Source: Amycolatopsis suaedae
Lineage (GTDB): Bacteria; Actinomycetota; Actinomycetes; Mycobacteriales; Pseudonocardiaceae
DNA length: 64,000 nucleotides
Direction: 5' to 3'
Assembly (NCBI RefSeq): GCF_004214935.1
Contig: NZ_SFCC01000004.1
Coordinates: forward strand, 372,001 to 436,000
In this document: one piece after another, positions 39,818 to 48,831 of the stretch
Layout: each line of letters opens with the position of its first letter
How positions within the stretch are numbered: position 1 is the stretch's first letter
The notes under the pieces: generated by a model
Seen by the model: only the letters and a program-made list of their open reading frames with translations
Told to the model about the DNA's origin: nothing
Database searches by the model: none
Made by a program: the position numbers and the translations under genes

Positions 39818-39847
39818 ATGGGGCAGTGACCTGAGTCACTGCCCCAT
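39818..39847. terminator. perfect 13-bp hairpin terminator
   Basis: ATGGGGCAGTGAC (39818-39830)/GTCACTGCCCCAT (39835-39847), loop CTGA, between convergent genes. Confidence 0.88.
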
Positions 39848-39876
39848 TGGCGGATAGTGGGAAAAGTCACTCCCGG

Positions 39877-40131
39877 TCAGTTCGGCAAATCGAACTGACC
39901 AGCCTTGACAGCCGTCAGAAAAGCTTCCCATTCACCAGTGTGAAAAACGAAGACCGGACTCTGGGGCAGCTTCGTGTCCCGGACGCCGACCAGACCCTCG
40001 ACACCCAGGTTCACCTCGACACAGTTGCCCCCGTTGGGCTCGCTGGCGAACGACTTCTCCCAGCGGGCAGCATCGAACAGCTCCGCAGCCGTGCTCGGGT
40101 CGTAATCCCGGGCCGCCGCAAATTCCACCAT
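39877..40131 (-). CDS. DUF397 protein
   Basis: 84 aa from ATG 40131, selected because GGAGGTAGAACG is just upstream; an in-frame ATG at 40146 overlaps that site. WEKSFASEPNGGNCVEVNLG, then VGVRDTKLP, FHTGEWEAFLTAVKAGQFD is the DUF397 signature. Small partners of Scr1-type XRE regulators in actinomycetes. Nearest XRE gene is at 41847. Confidence 0.88.
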   Translation of the reverse strand: MVEFAAARDYDPSTAAELFDAARWEKSFASEPNGGNCVEVNLGVEGLVGVRDTKLPQSPVFVFHTGEWEAFLTAVKAGQFDLPN

Positions 40132-40444
40132 TCGTTCTACCTCCATGCTTCGTTCGCACTGCGGGGCAACCCAGCGTCGACCACTGTGACAACTCACTAG
40201 CGTCCGTACCGGTAATACCCCCGTATCTACGGGGCCAGCCGGGTGATGGCTCACCAGATGCTCGACAGTTAGATTAATCTAGGAGTACGATTATTCCTAG
40301 CGGACCCGGGTGTCATGTGAGCAAGTCGCCAGCAACGCGCCATCGGGCGTGCCGGCACCGGCTCCGCCACTACGGGCGAACTGGGGTGGATGTCATGGCT
40401 GGAACGACACGCGGCACGGAGGCTCGAGCGGAAGGGAGTGGGAC
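40132..40444. promoter_or_regulatory. 313-bp AT-richer region with two dyads
   Basis: AGATTAATCT (40271-40280) is a 10-bp palindrome and CTAGGA-N10-TCCTAG (40279-40300) overlaps it. They lie in an unusually AT-rich patch (40264-40300) between divergent genes; probable promoter/operator. No gene seen. Confidence 0.5.
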
Positions 40445-40705
40445 GTGACGGTACGGCTGCTCACCGAGGAGACGCCCGACACCGACTCGACCTTCCCGGG
40501 CGACCCCGCCGAGCGTTCGGCGCGCTGGCGGGTGACCCGCGACCTGGGTGGCAGCCTGGGATTCCGCCTGGTCAAGACCCGGCTGCGGCGGGGCGAGCCG
40601 GGCCGGGCCGACGTCGAGGAACAGCGCGCGGAGCCGGAGCGCGTGCTCACGCTGACCGCGGGCGGCCTCGACCGCCTGTTCCCGCGCCAGGCCCACCTGC
40701 ACTGA
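40445..40705 (+). CDS. small hypothetical protein
   Basis: 86 aa from GTG 40445; AAGGGAG upstream. Charged (RWRVTRDLGGSLGFRLVKTRLRRGEPG; LTLTAGGLDRLFPRQ). Not recognised. May be regulated by the dyads upstream. Confidence 0.55.
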   Translation: MTVRLLTEETPDTDSTFPGDPAERSARWRVTRDLGGSLGFRLVKTRLRRGEPGRADVEEQRAEPERVLTLTAGGLDRLFPRQAHLH

Positions 40706-40743
40706 GCCCTCCCGCGGGCACCGGTCCGGTGCCGTGACTTTTC

Positions 40744-40806
40744 GCGCGAGTCGTACGTTCTGACGCGCGAGTCGTAGGTTCTGGGGCGCGAGTTGTACGT
40801 TCCCGC
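40744..40806. repeat. three 21-bp tandem repeats with degenerate continuation
   Basis: Units start at 40744, 40765 and 40786, each beginning GCGCGAGT(C/T)GTA(C/G)GTT, and degenerate GTGGGACTC/GGAGTTC units go on to ~40880. On the minus strand the period reads as 7-residue units (RTYDSRV, RESHxRA) without a start signal. The same 7-aa periodicity is familiar from intergenic repeats of Pseudonocardiaceae. Confidence 0.7.
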
Positions 40807-40969
40807 CCGTACGTGAAGGTGGAGTTCGCGTGCGGGAGCGTGGGACTCACGTGCACGAAGGTGGGACTCGCGGGACCACGCGGTGAGGGTCGCCTTCACG
40901 GCATCGAGGTCACCGCTCACACCCGTAAGGCAGCATCTGACACCTGGGCTCGCGGGCGGCGCCGAACGG

Positions 40970-41818
40970 TTACGGCTTGCGGCCCACCGCGCCGAGGATG
41001 CCGGCGCGGTTGGGCGCCTTGGCCAGTTCGCGGTCCAGTGCCGTCCTGGGCGGGTCGGGCCGCCAGGCGGGCACCCACTCGACGCCGGGCGGCGCCAGCT
41101 CGAAGTCGCCGAACAGCGACGTGAACTGGTCCCGCGTGCGCCAGCACACCGGGGTACTGGAGTTCTGGTAGATCGCCCTGACCCGTTCGGCGCCCTCGAT
41201 CTGATCGGCGGGTACGCCGTCGGTCGTCGCGTGCGACAGCACCAGCCGGGATCCGGAGGGCAGCAGGTCCCGGTAGCCGGCGACGGCGTCGTCCCCGCCG
41301 TCCTCCGGCGGCACGAAGTGCAGCACCGCCACCATGATCAGGCCGATCGGCCGCCCGGGGTCGATCACGCCGGTCTCCACGGCCCTGCGCCAGGTGCCCT
41401 CGACGTCGCGCAGGTCGGACTCCACGATGGCGTGCCGCGCGGGGTCGCCGTTCTCGTCGAGCAGGACCTCGCTGTGCGCGACGGCCACCGGCTCGTTGTC
41501 GACGTAGACACAGCGGCTCGCCGGATCCAGTTCCTCGGCGACCTCGTGCACGTTGCCGACCGTCGGCACCCCGGATCCGATGTCGAGGAACTGGGTGACC
41601 CCGGCCCGCACGCAGAACCGCACCGCGCGAGCGAGGAACTCGCGGTTGAGCCGCGCGTAGGTCTTCAGGTCCGGCACCGCCGCGACCGCCAGCTCGCCCG
41701 CCTGCCGGTCGATGGCCCAGTTGGCGGACCCGCCGAGGAACCAGTCGTACATCCGGGCCGCGTTGGGCCGCTCCAGGTCGATCCCCTTGGGAGGTATCGG
41801 ATCGGGCTGCTCGCTCAT
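40970..41818 (-). CDS. SAM-dependent methyltransferase (DUF574 family)
   Basis: 282 aa from ATG 41818. GIDLERPNAARMYDWFLGGSANWAIDR at the N-terminus, SAM-binding FLDIGSGVPT, YVDNEPVAV and MVAVLHFVPPED match the S-adenosyl methyltransferase family abundant in actinomycetes next to DUF397/XRE genes. Substrate unknown. Confidence 0.9.
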   Translation of the reverse strand: MSEQPDPIPPKGIDLERPNAARMYDWFLGGSANWAIDRQAGELAVAAVPDLKTYARLNREFLARAVRFCVRAGVTQFLDIGSGVPTVGNVHEVAEELDPASRCVYVDNEPVAVAHSEVLLDENGDPARHAIVESDLRDVEGTWRRAVETGVIDPGRPIGLIMVAVLHFVPPEDGGDDAVAGYRDLLPSGSRLVLSHATTDGVPADQIEGAERVRAIYQNSSTPVCWRTRDQFTSLFGDFELAPPGVEWVPAWRPDPPRTALDRELAKAPNRAGILGAVGRKP

Positions 41819-41846
41819 CCGCCCACAGTAGCGGCGGGAAAGCGCT

Positions 41847-42704
41847 TCACGACAGGAGTTCGCGACGGTATTTCTCAGCCAGCTCCTTGAAGAACTGCCG
41901 GGTGTCCTGCCGCTCCATTGCCGCTCCGCGCAGCCGGTCCCACGAGTCGACGAACAGCTGGAAGTCCTTGATGTCGTCGAGGTACAGACCACCGGCCGAG
42001 TGCTCAATGTAGACGAAATCCCTGGTGCGGTCCGGGAACCGCATGAGGGTGAAGTCGTTGGGAACCGCGGGCAGGCGGGCGTCGAACGGCAGGACGTGCA
42101 GGTACACCCTCGGCCGCTTCTCCAGCTCCAGCAGGTGCTCCACCTGGTCCAGCATGACGCCAGGCGAATGGCCGCCCGGCGCACGCCGCAGTGCGGCCTC
42201 GCTGAGGATGAACCGGTAGTAGGGCGGCTGCTGCTGGTCGAACACCGCCTTGCGGTCCAGCCGGTTGCGCACCAGCGACGTGATGTCGGTGGCACCGGCC
42301 TCGGTGAACTGCTTGAGCATGTAGTGCTCGGACTGCAGCGGCCCGGGGATGCGTTCGCCGTGCCAGCACAGGATCTCCGAGGCCGCGGGTTCGAGGTCGG
42401 TGAACGTGCGGAACCAGTGCGGCACCACCGAGCGGTACCCCGACCAGTGCCCGCGCTGCCCCGCGGCGGCACGGGCGAGGTTCATCAGGGCCTCGCCCTC
42501 CTCGCCGACGATGCCGTAGGCGTCGAGCATCGCCCGGACGTCGCCCAGCTTGACGCCGACCGCGCCGGACTCGATCTTGTTGACCTTGCCCTGGGTGCAG
42601 CCGAGGACGTCGGCGACCTGCTGCTGGGTCATCTCGGCGGCCTGGCGGGCATGCCGCAGCTCGTTGCCGAGCTGCTTGCGACGTGAGGTGATGGTGCTCG
42701 CCAT
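41847..42704 (-). CDS. XRE-family regulator, DUF5753 (Scr1-type)
   Basis: 285 aa from ATG 42704. HTH RHARQAAEMTQQQVADVLGCTQGKVNKIESG, then DUF5753 (GPLQSEHYMLKQFTEAG, PPYYRFILSEAALRR, IEHSAGGLYLDD). Probably works with a DUF397 partner. Upstream of the methyltransferase on the same strand, 28 bp apart. Confidence 0.92.
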   Translation of the reverse strand: MASTITSRRKQLGNELRHARQAAEMTQQQVADVLGCTQGKVNKIESGAVGVKLGDVRAMLDAYGIVGEEGEALMNLARAAAGQRGHWSGYRSVVPHWFRTFTDLEPAASEILCWHGERIPGPLQSEHYMLKQFTEAGATDITSLVRNRLDRKAVFDQQQPPYYRFILSEAALRRAPGGHSPGVMLDQVEHLLELEKRPRVYLHVLPFDARLPAVPNDFTLMRFPDRTRDFVYIEHSAGGLYLDDIKDFQLFVDSWDRLRGAAMERQDTRQFFKELAEKYRRELLS

Positions 42705-42901
42705 CAACGTGCTCCCGGGGGACGGCCCAGCGACACCAATAACCTCACTAGCTGTGATCCACTGACTATTCGGGGTTCAGACGTTACCCGCTCAAGCTGC
42801 GGAAATCGACCATCCCGGCCGTGGCCTAGGCCATTCGTACCAATAGCAGCGGCAGCCCCGGCGCGACTAGTGTTCGACGTGGGATCAAGGGAAGGCGGCA
42901 G

Positions 42902-44341
42902 ATGAGCAAGAAGGCGAGCATCGGCGTCACCGGGTTGGCTGTGATGGGCCGGAACCTGGCCCGCAACCTGGCGCGGCACGGCCACACGGTGGCCCTCCAC
43001 AACCGCTCCGAGCAGCGCACCAGGGAGCTGGTCGACCGGTTCGGTGACGAGGGTGACTTCATTCCGGCGTACTCGGCCAAGGAGTTCGTCGACGCGCTCG
43101 AACGGCCCCGCCAGGTGGTCATCATGGTGAAGGCGGGCGGGCCGACGGACGCGGTGATCGAGGAGTTCGCGCCGCTGCTGGAGGAGGGCGACGTCATCGT
43201 CGACGCCGGCAACGCGCACTTCGCCGACACCCGCCGCCGGGAGGCCCAGCTGCGCGAGCGAGGCCTGCACTTCGTCGGCGTCGGCGTCTCCGGCGGCGAG
43301 GAGGGCGCGCTGCACGGGCCGAGCATCATGCCCGGCGGGTCGAAGGAGTCCTACGAGTCGCTGGGACCGCTGCTGGAGGACATCTCCGCCAAGGTCGACG
43401 GCACGCCGTGCTGCGCGCACATCGGGCCGGACGGTGCCGGGCACTTCGTGAAGATGGTGCACAACGGCATCGAGTACTCCGACATGCAGCTGATCGCCGA
43501 GTCGTTCGACCTGCTGCGGGGCGCGGTCGGGTACGAGCCGGCGCAGATCGCCGAGGTCTTCCGCACCTGGAACACCGGCAGGCTCGACTCGTACCTGATC
43601 GAGATCACCGAGCAGGTCCTCGCGCACACCGACGCCGCCACCGGCAAGCCGTTCGTCGACATCGTCACCGACCAGGCCGAGCAGAAGGGCACCGGCCGCT
43701 GGACCGTGCAGATCGGGCTCGACCTCGGGGTGCCGATCACCGGCATCGCCGAGGCGACGTTCGCCAGGTCGCTGTCCGGCAGCGCGGGCCTGAGGGAGGC
43801 GGCGCGCGGGCTCGGCGGCCCGGCGCGGGCGAAGCTGACCGGGGCGGAGGCCGAGCGGTTCGCCGACGACGTCGAGCAGGCGTTGTACGCGTCGAAGGTG
43901 GTGGCCTACGCGCAGGGCTTCAACCAGATCCAGGCGGGCAGCGCCGAGTACGGCTGGGACATCGACCTGGGTGCGGTCGCCGCGATCTGGCGGGACGGCT
44001 GCATCATCAGGGCGAAGTTCCTGGACGACATCCGCGCGGCCTACGCCACCGACCCGGCGTTGCCGACGCTGCTGACCGCCGACCAGTTCCGGCCGGCGGT
44101 GGAGGCGGCGCAGGACGCGTGGCGGTCGGTGGTCTCGACGGCGGTGCGGCTGGGCATCCCGACGCCGGGCTTCTCCACGGCGCTGGCCTACTACGACGGC
44201 CTGCGGGCGGAGCGGCTGCCGGCCGCGCTGGTGCAGGGGCAGCGGGACTTCTTCGGCGCGCACACCTACCGGCGGACCGACCGCGAAGGCTCCTTCCACA
44301 CCGAGTGGGCCACTGAGGGCCGCCCCGAGCGGGAGGCCTGA
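42902..44341 (+). CDS. gnd: 6-phosphogluconate dehydrogenase, decarboxylating
   Basis: 479 aa, ATG 42902 preceded by GGGAAGGCGG. Rossmann motif GVTGLAVMGRNLARNLARHG, substrate motif GVGVSGGEEGALHGPSIMPGG and catalytic Lys in GHFVKMVHNGIEY; C-terminal all-helical domain with DQAEQKGTGRWT and AYAQGF. Pentose phosphate pathway: oxidises 6-phosphogluconate to ribulose 5-phosphate with NADP+. Usual dimeric long form. Confidence 0.97.
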   Translation: MSKKASIGVTGLAVMGRNLARNLARHGHTVALHNRSEQRTRELVDRFGDEGDFIPAYSAKEFVDALERPRQVVIMVKAGGPTDAVIEEFAPLLEEGDVIVDAGNAHFADTRRREAQLRERGLHFVGVGVSGGEEGALHGPSIMPGGSKESYESLGPLLEDISAKVDGTPCCAHIGPDGAGHFVKMVHNGIEYSDMQLIAESFDLLRGAVGYEPAQIAEVFRTWNTGRLDSYLIEITEQVLAHTDAATGKPFVDIVTDQAEQKGTGRWTVQIGLDLGVPITGIAEATFARSLSGSAGLREAARGLGGPARAKLTGAEAERFADDVEQALYASKVVAYAQGFNQIQAGSAEYGWDIDLGAVAAIWRDGCIIRAKFLDDIRAAYATDPALPTLLTADQFRPAVEAAQDAWRSVVSTAVRLGIPTPGFSTALAYYDGLRAERLPAALVQGQRDFFGAHTYRRTDREGSFHTEWATEGRPEREA

Positions 44342-44349
44342 CCGGCGCT

Positions 44350-45309
44350 ATGCGCGAGTTGTATCCCGAGATCGATGCCCGCGTGACCGGCATGCTCGAC
44401 GTCGGTGACGGCAACCGGATGTACTGGGAGGAAAGCGGCAACCCCGACGGCAAGCCCGTGGTGTTTCTGCACGGCGGGCCCGGCGGGGGCAGTTCGCCGA
44501 CGCATCGCAGGCTGTTCGACCCGGACGCCTACCGCATCGTGCTGCTCGACCAGCGCGGCTGCGGCAACAGCACGCCGCACGCGAGCGGGCCGACGGCCGA
44601 CCTCTCGGCCAACACCACCTGGCACCTGGTGTCCGATATGGAGGCGCTACGGCAGCACCTCGGCATCGAGCGGTGGCAGGTGTTCGGCGGGTCGTGGGGC
44701 TCGACGCTCGCGCTGGCCTACGCGCAACGGCACCCGGAGCGGGTGAGCGAGCTGGTGCTGCGGGGCGTCTTCGCGGTGCGACGGTCCGAACTGGACTGGT
44801 ACTACGGCGGCGGCGCCGGGAACCTGTTTCCCGAGGAGTGGCAACGGTTCCTCGCCGCACTCCCGCCCGAGAAGCGCGACGGTGACCTGATCGAGGCCTA
44901 CGGGCGCCTGCTGAACGACCCCGACCCGGCCGTGCACGAACCCGCCGCGGTCGCCTGGAGTGTCTGGGAGGCGTCGCTGATCGCGCTGCACCAGCGGCAG
45001 GCTCTGATCGAGCGGTTCGCCGAGCCGCGCTTCGCCACCGCGTTCTCCCGGCTGGAGAACCACTACTTCCGTCACGGCGCGTGGCTGGCGGAGGGACAGC
45101 TGCTGGCCGACGCGGGCAAGCTCGCCGGCATCCCCGGGGTGATCGTCCAGGGCCGCTACGACGTGGTGACTCCGGCGACGACGGCGTGGGAACTGCATCA
45201 GGCGTGGCCCGGCAGCGAGCTGGTCATCGTCGACGACGCCGGGCACGCCTACGACGAGCCGGGCATCCTGCACCACCTGGTCACGGCCACCGACCGGTTC
45301 CGGGGCTGA
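44350..45309 (+). CDS. pip: prolyl aminopeptidase
   Basis: 319 aa. HGGPGGGSSPTHRRLFDP, DQRGCGNSTPH, nucleophile Ser in GGSWGSTLAL, catalytic Asp in GRYDVVTP and His in AGHAYDEPG: an S33-family proline iminopeptidase of typical length. Cytosolic; releases N-terminal proline. 8 bp after gnd, so likely co-transcribed. Confidence 0.95.
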   Translation: MRELYPEIDARVTGMLDVGDGNRMYWEESGNPDGKPVVFLHGGPGGGSSPTHRRLFDPDAYRIVLLDQRGCGNSTPHASGPTADLSANTTWHLVSDMEALRQHLGIERWQVFGGSWGSTLALAYAQRHPERVSELVLRGVFAVRRSELDWYYGGGAGNLFPEEWQRFLAALPPEKRDGDLIEAYGRLLNDPDPAVHEPAAVAWSVWEASLIALHQRQALIERFAEPRFATAFSRLENHYFRHGAWLAEGQLLADAGKLAGIPGVIVQGRYDVVTPATTAWELHQAWPGSELVIVDDAGHAYDEPGILHHLVTATDRFRG

Positions 45310-45355
45310 CAGAGCAACGGACCCCATGCCCGAAAGCATGGGGTCCGTTGCTCTG
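45310..45355. terminator. 20-bp perfect hairpin terminator
   Basis: CAGAGCAACGGACCCCATGC (45310-45329) pairs with 45336-45355 without mismatch, loop CCGAAA. Shared by convergent pip and protease genes. Confidence 0.9.
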
Positions 45356-45382
45356 ACCCTCGTCGATGCCCCTTCGCTCAGG

Positions 45383-46153
45383 TCAGCCGGTGTGCTCGGC
45401 GATCCACGAGGAGTACGCCGGAACCGACGTGTAGATCGACGGTCCGGTGGCGCAGGTCGGGTCGTTGTTGCCGCTGCGGCTGGTGACGCCGATCAGCTCC
45501 CACTTGCCACCGGCCTGCACGATCTGCGGGCCGCCCGAGTCGCCGTAGCAGGCACCCGCGTCACCACCGGGGTTGTCCGTGCACAGCTCCAGCTTGCCGT
45601 CGATGCCGGTGCACTTGCTCGCCTCGACCACCTGGGTGTCGAGCTGCTGCAGGATCTGCGGAGCACCGCAGCCACCGCGGGTCGGGCAGGTCTGGCCCCA
45701 GCCGATCAGCCGGGACTTGGTACCCGGGTCGATCGTGCTGCCCTGCGGGACCGTCGCCGACTTCGCCGGAGCGGACAGCTTCACCAGCGCGATGTCGCCG
45801 CCCGGGCTGCTGCCGTTGTAGTCGGGGTGCACGATCACCTCGGAGGCCTTGGCCTCCTCGCCGCCGGAGGTGCGGTCGCGGCTGCCGATCCGCGCGGAGA
45901 TCGCGCTGGGCGAGGTGCCCTCGACACAGTGCGCGGCCGTCAGCACCCAGTCGGCCTTGATCAGCGAGCCACCACAGAAGTGCTGGCCGCCCTGCTGCAA
46001 CGACACCATGAACGAGTAGTCCTGGTCAGCGTCGCTGCCGCCGACGATGAACGGGTTCACCGGGTCCGCAGCCGCGGTTCCCGCGCCGACAGTGCTGGCC
46101 AGTAGTGCCGCCGCGCCGGCCACCAGGCCGACGAACAGGGAACGTGCCTTCAT
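45383..46153 (-). CDS. secreted trypsin-like serine protease (S1)
   Basis: 256 aa; AAGGAGACG before ATG 46153. Sec signal peptide to ~AAADPVNP; mature N-terminus FIVGGSDA with IVGG activation site and essentially no propeptide. Triad: His in LTAAHC, Asp in GGDIALVKL, Ser in YGDSGGP; Asp six residues before the Ser fits trypsin (Arg/Lys) specificity. Three disulphide-type Cys pairs. Confidence 0.95.
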   Translation of the reverse strand: MKARSLFVGLVAGAAALLASTVGAGTAAADPVNPFIVGGSDADQDYSFMVSLQQGGQHFCGGSLIKADWVLTAAHCVEGTSPSAISARIGSRDRTSGGEEAKASEVIVHPDYNGSSPGGDIALVKLSAPAKSATVPQGSTIDPGTKSRLIGWGQTCPTRGGCGAPQILQQLDTQVVEASKCTGIDGKLELCTDNPGGDAGACYGDSGGPQIVQAGGKWELIGVTSRSGNNDPTCATGPSIYTSVPAYSSWIAEHTG

Positions 46154-46334
46154 TGATGCGTCTCCTTCCCGACTCCCCCGCGCGCCCCGGGGGTTGAACG
46201 CAGCGTAGGGATCGTTGGTAAATAAGTAACACCTTCGAAAGTTCCAACTAACTCGACCGGGTGGCCATGCGGAACGGCAGGTAGCAAGCACCTGGAGAAC
46301 CTCACTCGTTCGAGCGGGCCAGTAGGTTGTAGCT

Positions 46335-47276
46335 GTGGATCCGACGTTCCCGCCGCCGCCAACCCCGGCCGTACGCCCGCCGCGTCCGGCGCCACCGCTC
46401 CCGGGGACGCCGTACCAGCTGCTGGGCCGCACCGAGGTACACAGGTGGTGGCGGCCGCTGGTCGGCACGGTCGTCGTCGCCGCGGTCGCCGTCCCGCTGA
46501 TGGTGCTCACCGGATTCGTCGTCACGACCGTCGCCAACGCGCTGGGCCAGCGGGGCGACGGCCTGACGTTCACCGATCAGCGCTGGGACATGATCGCCGG
46601 ATTCGGGATCATCGGCGCCACGCTCCCCGCGACGTTCCTCGCCGCACGCTGGGTACAGCGCAGGCGGCCGGGCACGATGTCCAGTGTGGACGGTCGGCTG
46701 CGGTGGGGCTGGCTGGCCGAGTGCGCGGGATGGGCGCTGCTGGTGCACGTCCTGCTACAGGGCGCCGTGCTGGCCAGCGGCGGTGACTGGGACAGCGGCA
46801 CGTGGCCGGGCTGGCCGATGTTCGCCTCGGTGGCGGCGATCGCCGTCCTGCTCATCCCGCTGCAGGCCGCCGCCGAGGAGTACGTGTTCCGCGGCTGGCT
46901 GGTGCAGGCGTTCGCGTCGTGGCTGCGGACCCCGTGGCCGGGCGCGGTACTCAGCTCGGCGCTGTTCATCGGCGCCCACGGGTACACCGATCCGGATGTG
47001 CTGATCGAGTTGTTCGTGTTCGCCATGGTGCTGTGCTGGATCACCGTGCGCACCGGCGGCATCGAGGCGGCCGTCGCGCTGCACGCGGTGAACAACGTCG
47101 CGGCCACGCTGCTGACCAGCGGCGCGCCGCTACCCGACCAGGGCACCGTCGAGCTGAGCTGGGTCGACGCCATCGTCGCGGCGCTGCCCTCGGTGCTCTA
47201 CGCGTGGTGGGTGGACCACCGCTTCCGCGCGCAGGACCGGCTCAACCGCTACGCACCGAGCACCGACGCCGCGTAG
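46335..47276 (+). CDS. CPBP-family intramembrane metalloprotease
   Basis: 313 aa from GTG 46335. Pro-rich cytoplasmic N-terminus, about eight membrane helices, and the CPBP/Abi motifs EEYVFRGW (EExxxR), FIGAHG (FxxxH) and LHAVNN (HxxxN). Putative CAAX-like prenyl endopeptidase or glutamic intramembrane protease; in bacteria often linked to bacteriocin immunity or signalling. Confidence 0.92.
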   Translation: MDPTFPPPPTPAVRPPRPAPPLPGTPYQLLGRTEVHRWWRPLVGTVVVAAVAVPLMVLTGFVVTTVANALGQRGDGLTFTDQRWDMIAGFGIIGATLPATFLAARWVQRRRPGTMSSVDGRLRWGWLAECAGWALLVHVLLQGAVLASGGDWDSGTWPGWPMFASVAAIAVLLIPLQAAAEEYVFRGWLVQAFASWLRTPWPGAVLSSALFIGAHGYTDPDVLIELFVFAMVLCWITVRTGGIEAAVALHAVNNVAATLLTSGAPLPDQGTVELSWVDAIVAALPSVLYAWWVDHRFRAQDRLNRYAPSTDAA

Positions 47277-47278
47277 GA

Positions 47279-47319
47279 AGGACCCCTTCATCTCGCGCCT
47301 GGCGGGATGAAGGGGTCCT
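47279..47319. terminator. perfect 14-bp hairpin
   Basis: AGGACCCCTTCATC (47279-47292)/GATGAAGGGGTCCT (47306-47319) between convergent genes. Confidence 0.85.
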
Positions 47320-47339
47320 GGCGCCCCCCGGGCCGGTGT

Positions 47340-47888
47340 TCAGTCGACCGCCACCGGTTGCTTGCCGCTCGGGCTGCTGTTCGGCTCGTTGCCGACCGGC
47401 TCGGTGCTCGGCGTGGTCGTCGACGTCGGTGGTGGCGGTGTGGTCGTGGTCGTGGTCGGGCTCGGCTGCGGGTGGTCGATGCGGCCGCCGCCACCGTTGC
47501 TGACCGGCTCCTCCGGCTTCTGCTGCGGATGCTGGACCTGCAGCCCGAGCGACGCGGGTGGTGCCTGCAGGGTCGGTGCGGGCGGCGGTGGAACGGTCCG
47601 GTTGGTGACCTGCTGCGCGGTCGGCGTGCTGACCTGGTTGGCGGCCTCGGCGACCGGGCCGGACAGGTCTCCCGCGAGCGGGCCGCCCGGTGTCGGAACG
47701 GGCTTGCTGCGCTGCGGGTCGAGCTCGACGGTGTCGGGTAGCTCGGGAACCAGCCCGGCCAGCGGCAGGTTGACCGAGGCCGTCAACAACACCGCGAGCA
47801 CGATAATCGTGCGCGCGTACGTCGGTATGTCGTCGACGTGGATGAGCCGCCAGCCGACTCGCCGCCGTTCCCGCGAACGCTTTCCCAT
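47340..47888 (-). CDS. membrane-anchored proline/threonine-rich protein
   Basis: 182 aa from ATG 47888 (GGGGAGAGCACTG upstream). Arg-rich cytoplasmic start MGKRSRERRRVGWRL, one membrane helix (IIVLAVLLTASVNLPLAGLV), then ~120 residues rich in Pro/Thr, ending in a Thr/Pro run. Probably a wall-spanning structural protein; no family named. Confidence 0.7.
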   Translation of the reverse strand: MGKRSRERRRVGWRLIHVDDIPTYARTIIVLAVLLTASVNLPLAGLVPELPDTVELDPQRSKPVPTPGGPLAGDLSGPVAEAANQVSTPTAQQVTNRTVPPPPAPTLQAPPASLGLQVQHPQQKPEEPVSNGGGGRIDHPQPSPTTTTTTPPPPTSTTTPSTEPVGNEPNSSPSGKQPVAVD

Positions 47889-48079
47889 CAGTGCTCTCCC
47901 CTGCGAGCCGAGGAACTTCCCCAGCCTCACCCGTCCGCACGGGACGAACCAGGGCCCCTGGCCCCGCTACGGACAGGGTCCAAAGGCCCTAGCGCGTGCA
48001 CCCGGAGAACAGGAGGCGCTCACCCCGCTCCCGGATACACATCCGGTGAAGATGATTAATCGCTGCTCAGCTGCACAAA

Positions 48080-48730
48080 CTACAGCCATTTCTCGCCGAT
48101 GTCTGCACTCTTCGCCGTACCGCCGGTCAGGTCGGCAAGCCAGGAACGAAACTCCGGCAGGCGGTCCGGATCGACCCCGACGTCGAACCGGGCCTGCTCG
48201 GTGTATCCGGTGCTCACCAGGTCGTGCGGCGAACTCCGCAGCTCGCTCTCCAGCCGCCCGGCCAGGCCGTAGTCGACGGTCACGGCCTGCAGCAGCACCC
48301 GCCGCCTGCGGACCGTGCCGACCCGGTCCAGCGCCTCGGCGACGGCCTGCCCGTACGCCCGGATCAGCCCGCCGGCCCCGAGCAGCACGCCACCGAAATA
48401 CCTACTTACGACGGCGACCGTTTCGGTGACATCCCTCCGGCGCAGCACCTCCAGCATCGGCACCCCGGCGGTGCCCGCGGGCTCGCCGTCGTCACTGGAC
48501 CGGGCCGTGCGGCCGTCCGGACCGAGGACGAACGCGTGGCAGTGGTGCCGCGCGGCGGGTTCGGCACGGCGGCGTTCGGCGATCACGGCCCGGGCGGCGT
48601 CCTCGTCGGACACCGGCGCCAGCGCGCACAGGAACCGCGAGCGGCGGATCTCGATCTCGTGCACCCCGAAACCGGTGACGGTCAGGTAGCTGTGCGTGAT
48701 TTCCTCCTCGCTCGATCCCCTGACCAGCAC
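48080..48730 (-). CDS. YigZ/IMPACT-family protein
   Basis: 216 aa if GTG 48730 is used; the frame is open to 48808 and GAGGAGG lies inside the coding region, so the start is uncertain. HEIEIRRSRFLCALAPV, HHCHAFVLGPDGRTARSSDDGEPAGTAGVPML and VVSRYFGGVLLGAGGLIRAYG are the UPF0029 hallmark; the C-terminal DUF1949 domain follows. Thought to act on translation or stress; function in bacteria unresolved. Confidence 0.88.
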   Translation of the reverse strand: MLVRGSSEEEITHSYLTVTGFGVHEIEIRRSRFLCALAPVSDEDAARAVIAERRRAEPAARHHCHAFVLGPDGRTARSSDDGEPAGTAGVPMLEVLRRRDVTETVAVVSRYFGGVLLGAGGLIRAYGQAVAEALDRVGTVRRRRVLLQAVTVDYGLAGRLESELRSSPHDLVSTGYTEQARFDVGVDPDRLPEFRSWLADLTGGTAKSADIGEKWL

Positions 48731-48831
48731 AGTAGCGCCGGCGCCGAATTCGCTGCTTGCCAGCCGTGACCCAGCTGTGCAGAATCGTTCGGAATCAAGC
48801 GGCATCACATTGGGTAGCGAGGAGCAGGTAG

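Noticed and set aside
40744-40806. Possible CRISPR array
   Set aside because: Units are contiguous 21-bp tandem repeats without spacers, and no cas genes are present.
40393-40920. Minus-strand protein with 7-residue repeats (RTYDSRV, RESHxRA)
   Set aside because: Frame stays open only because the DNA period is 21 bp; no start signal and it overlaps the 40445 gene.
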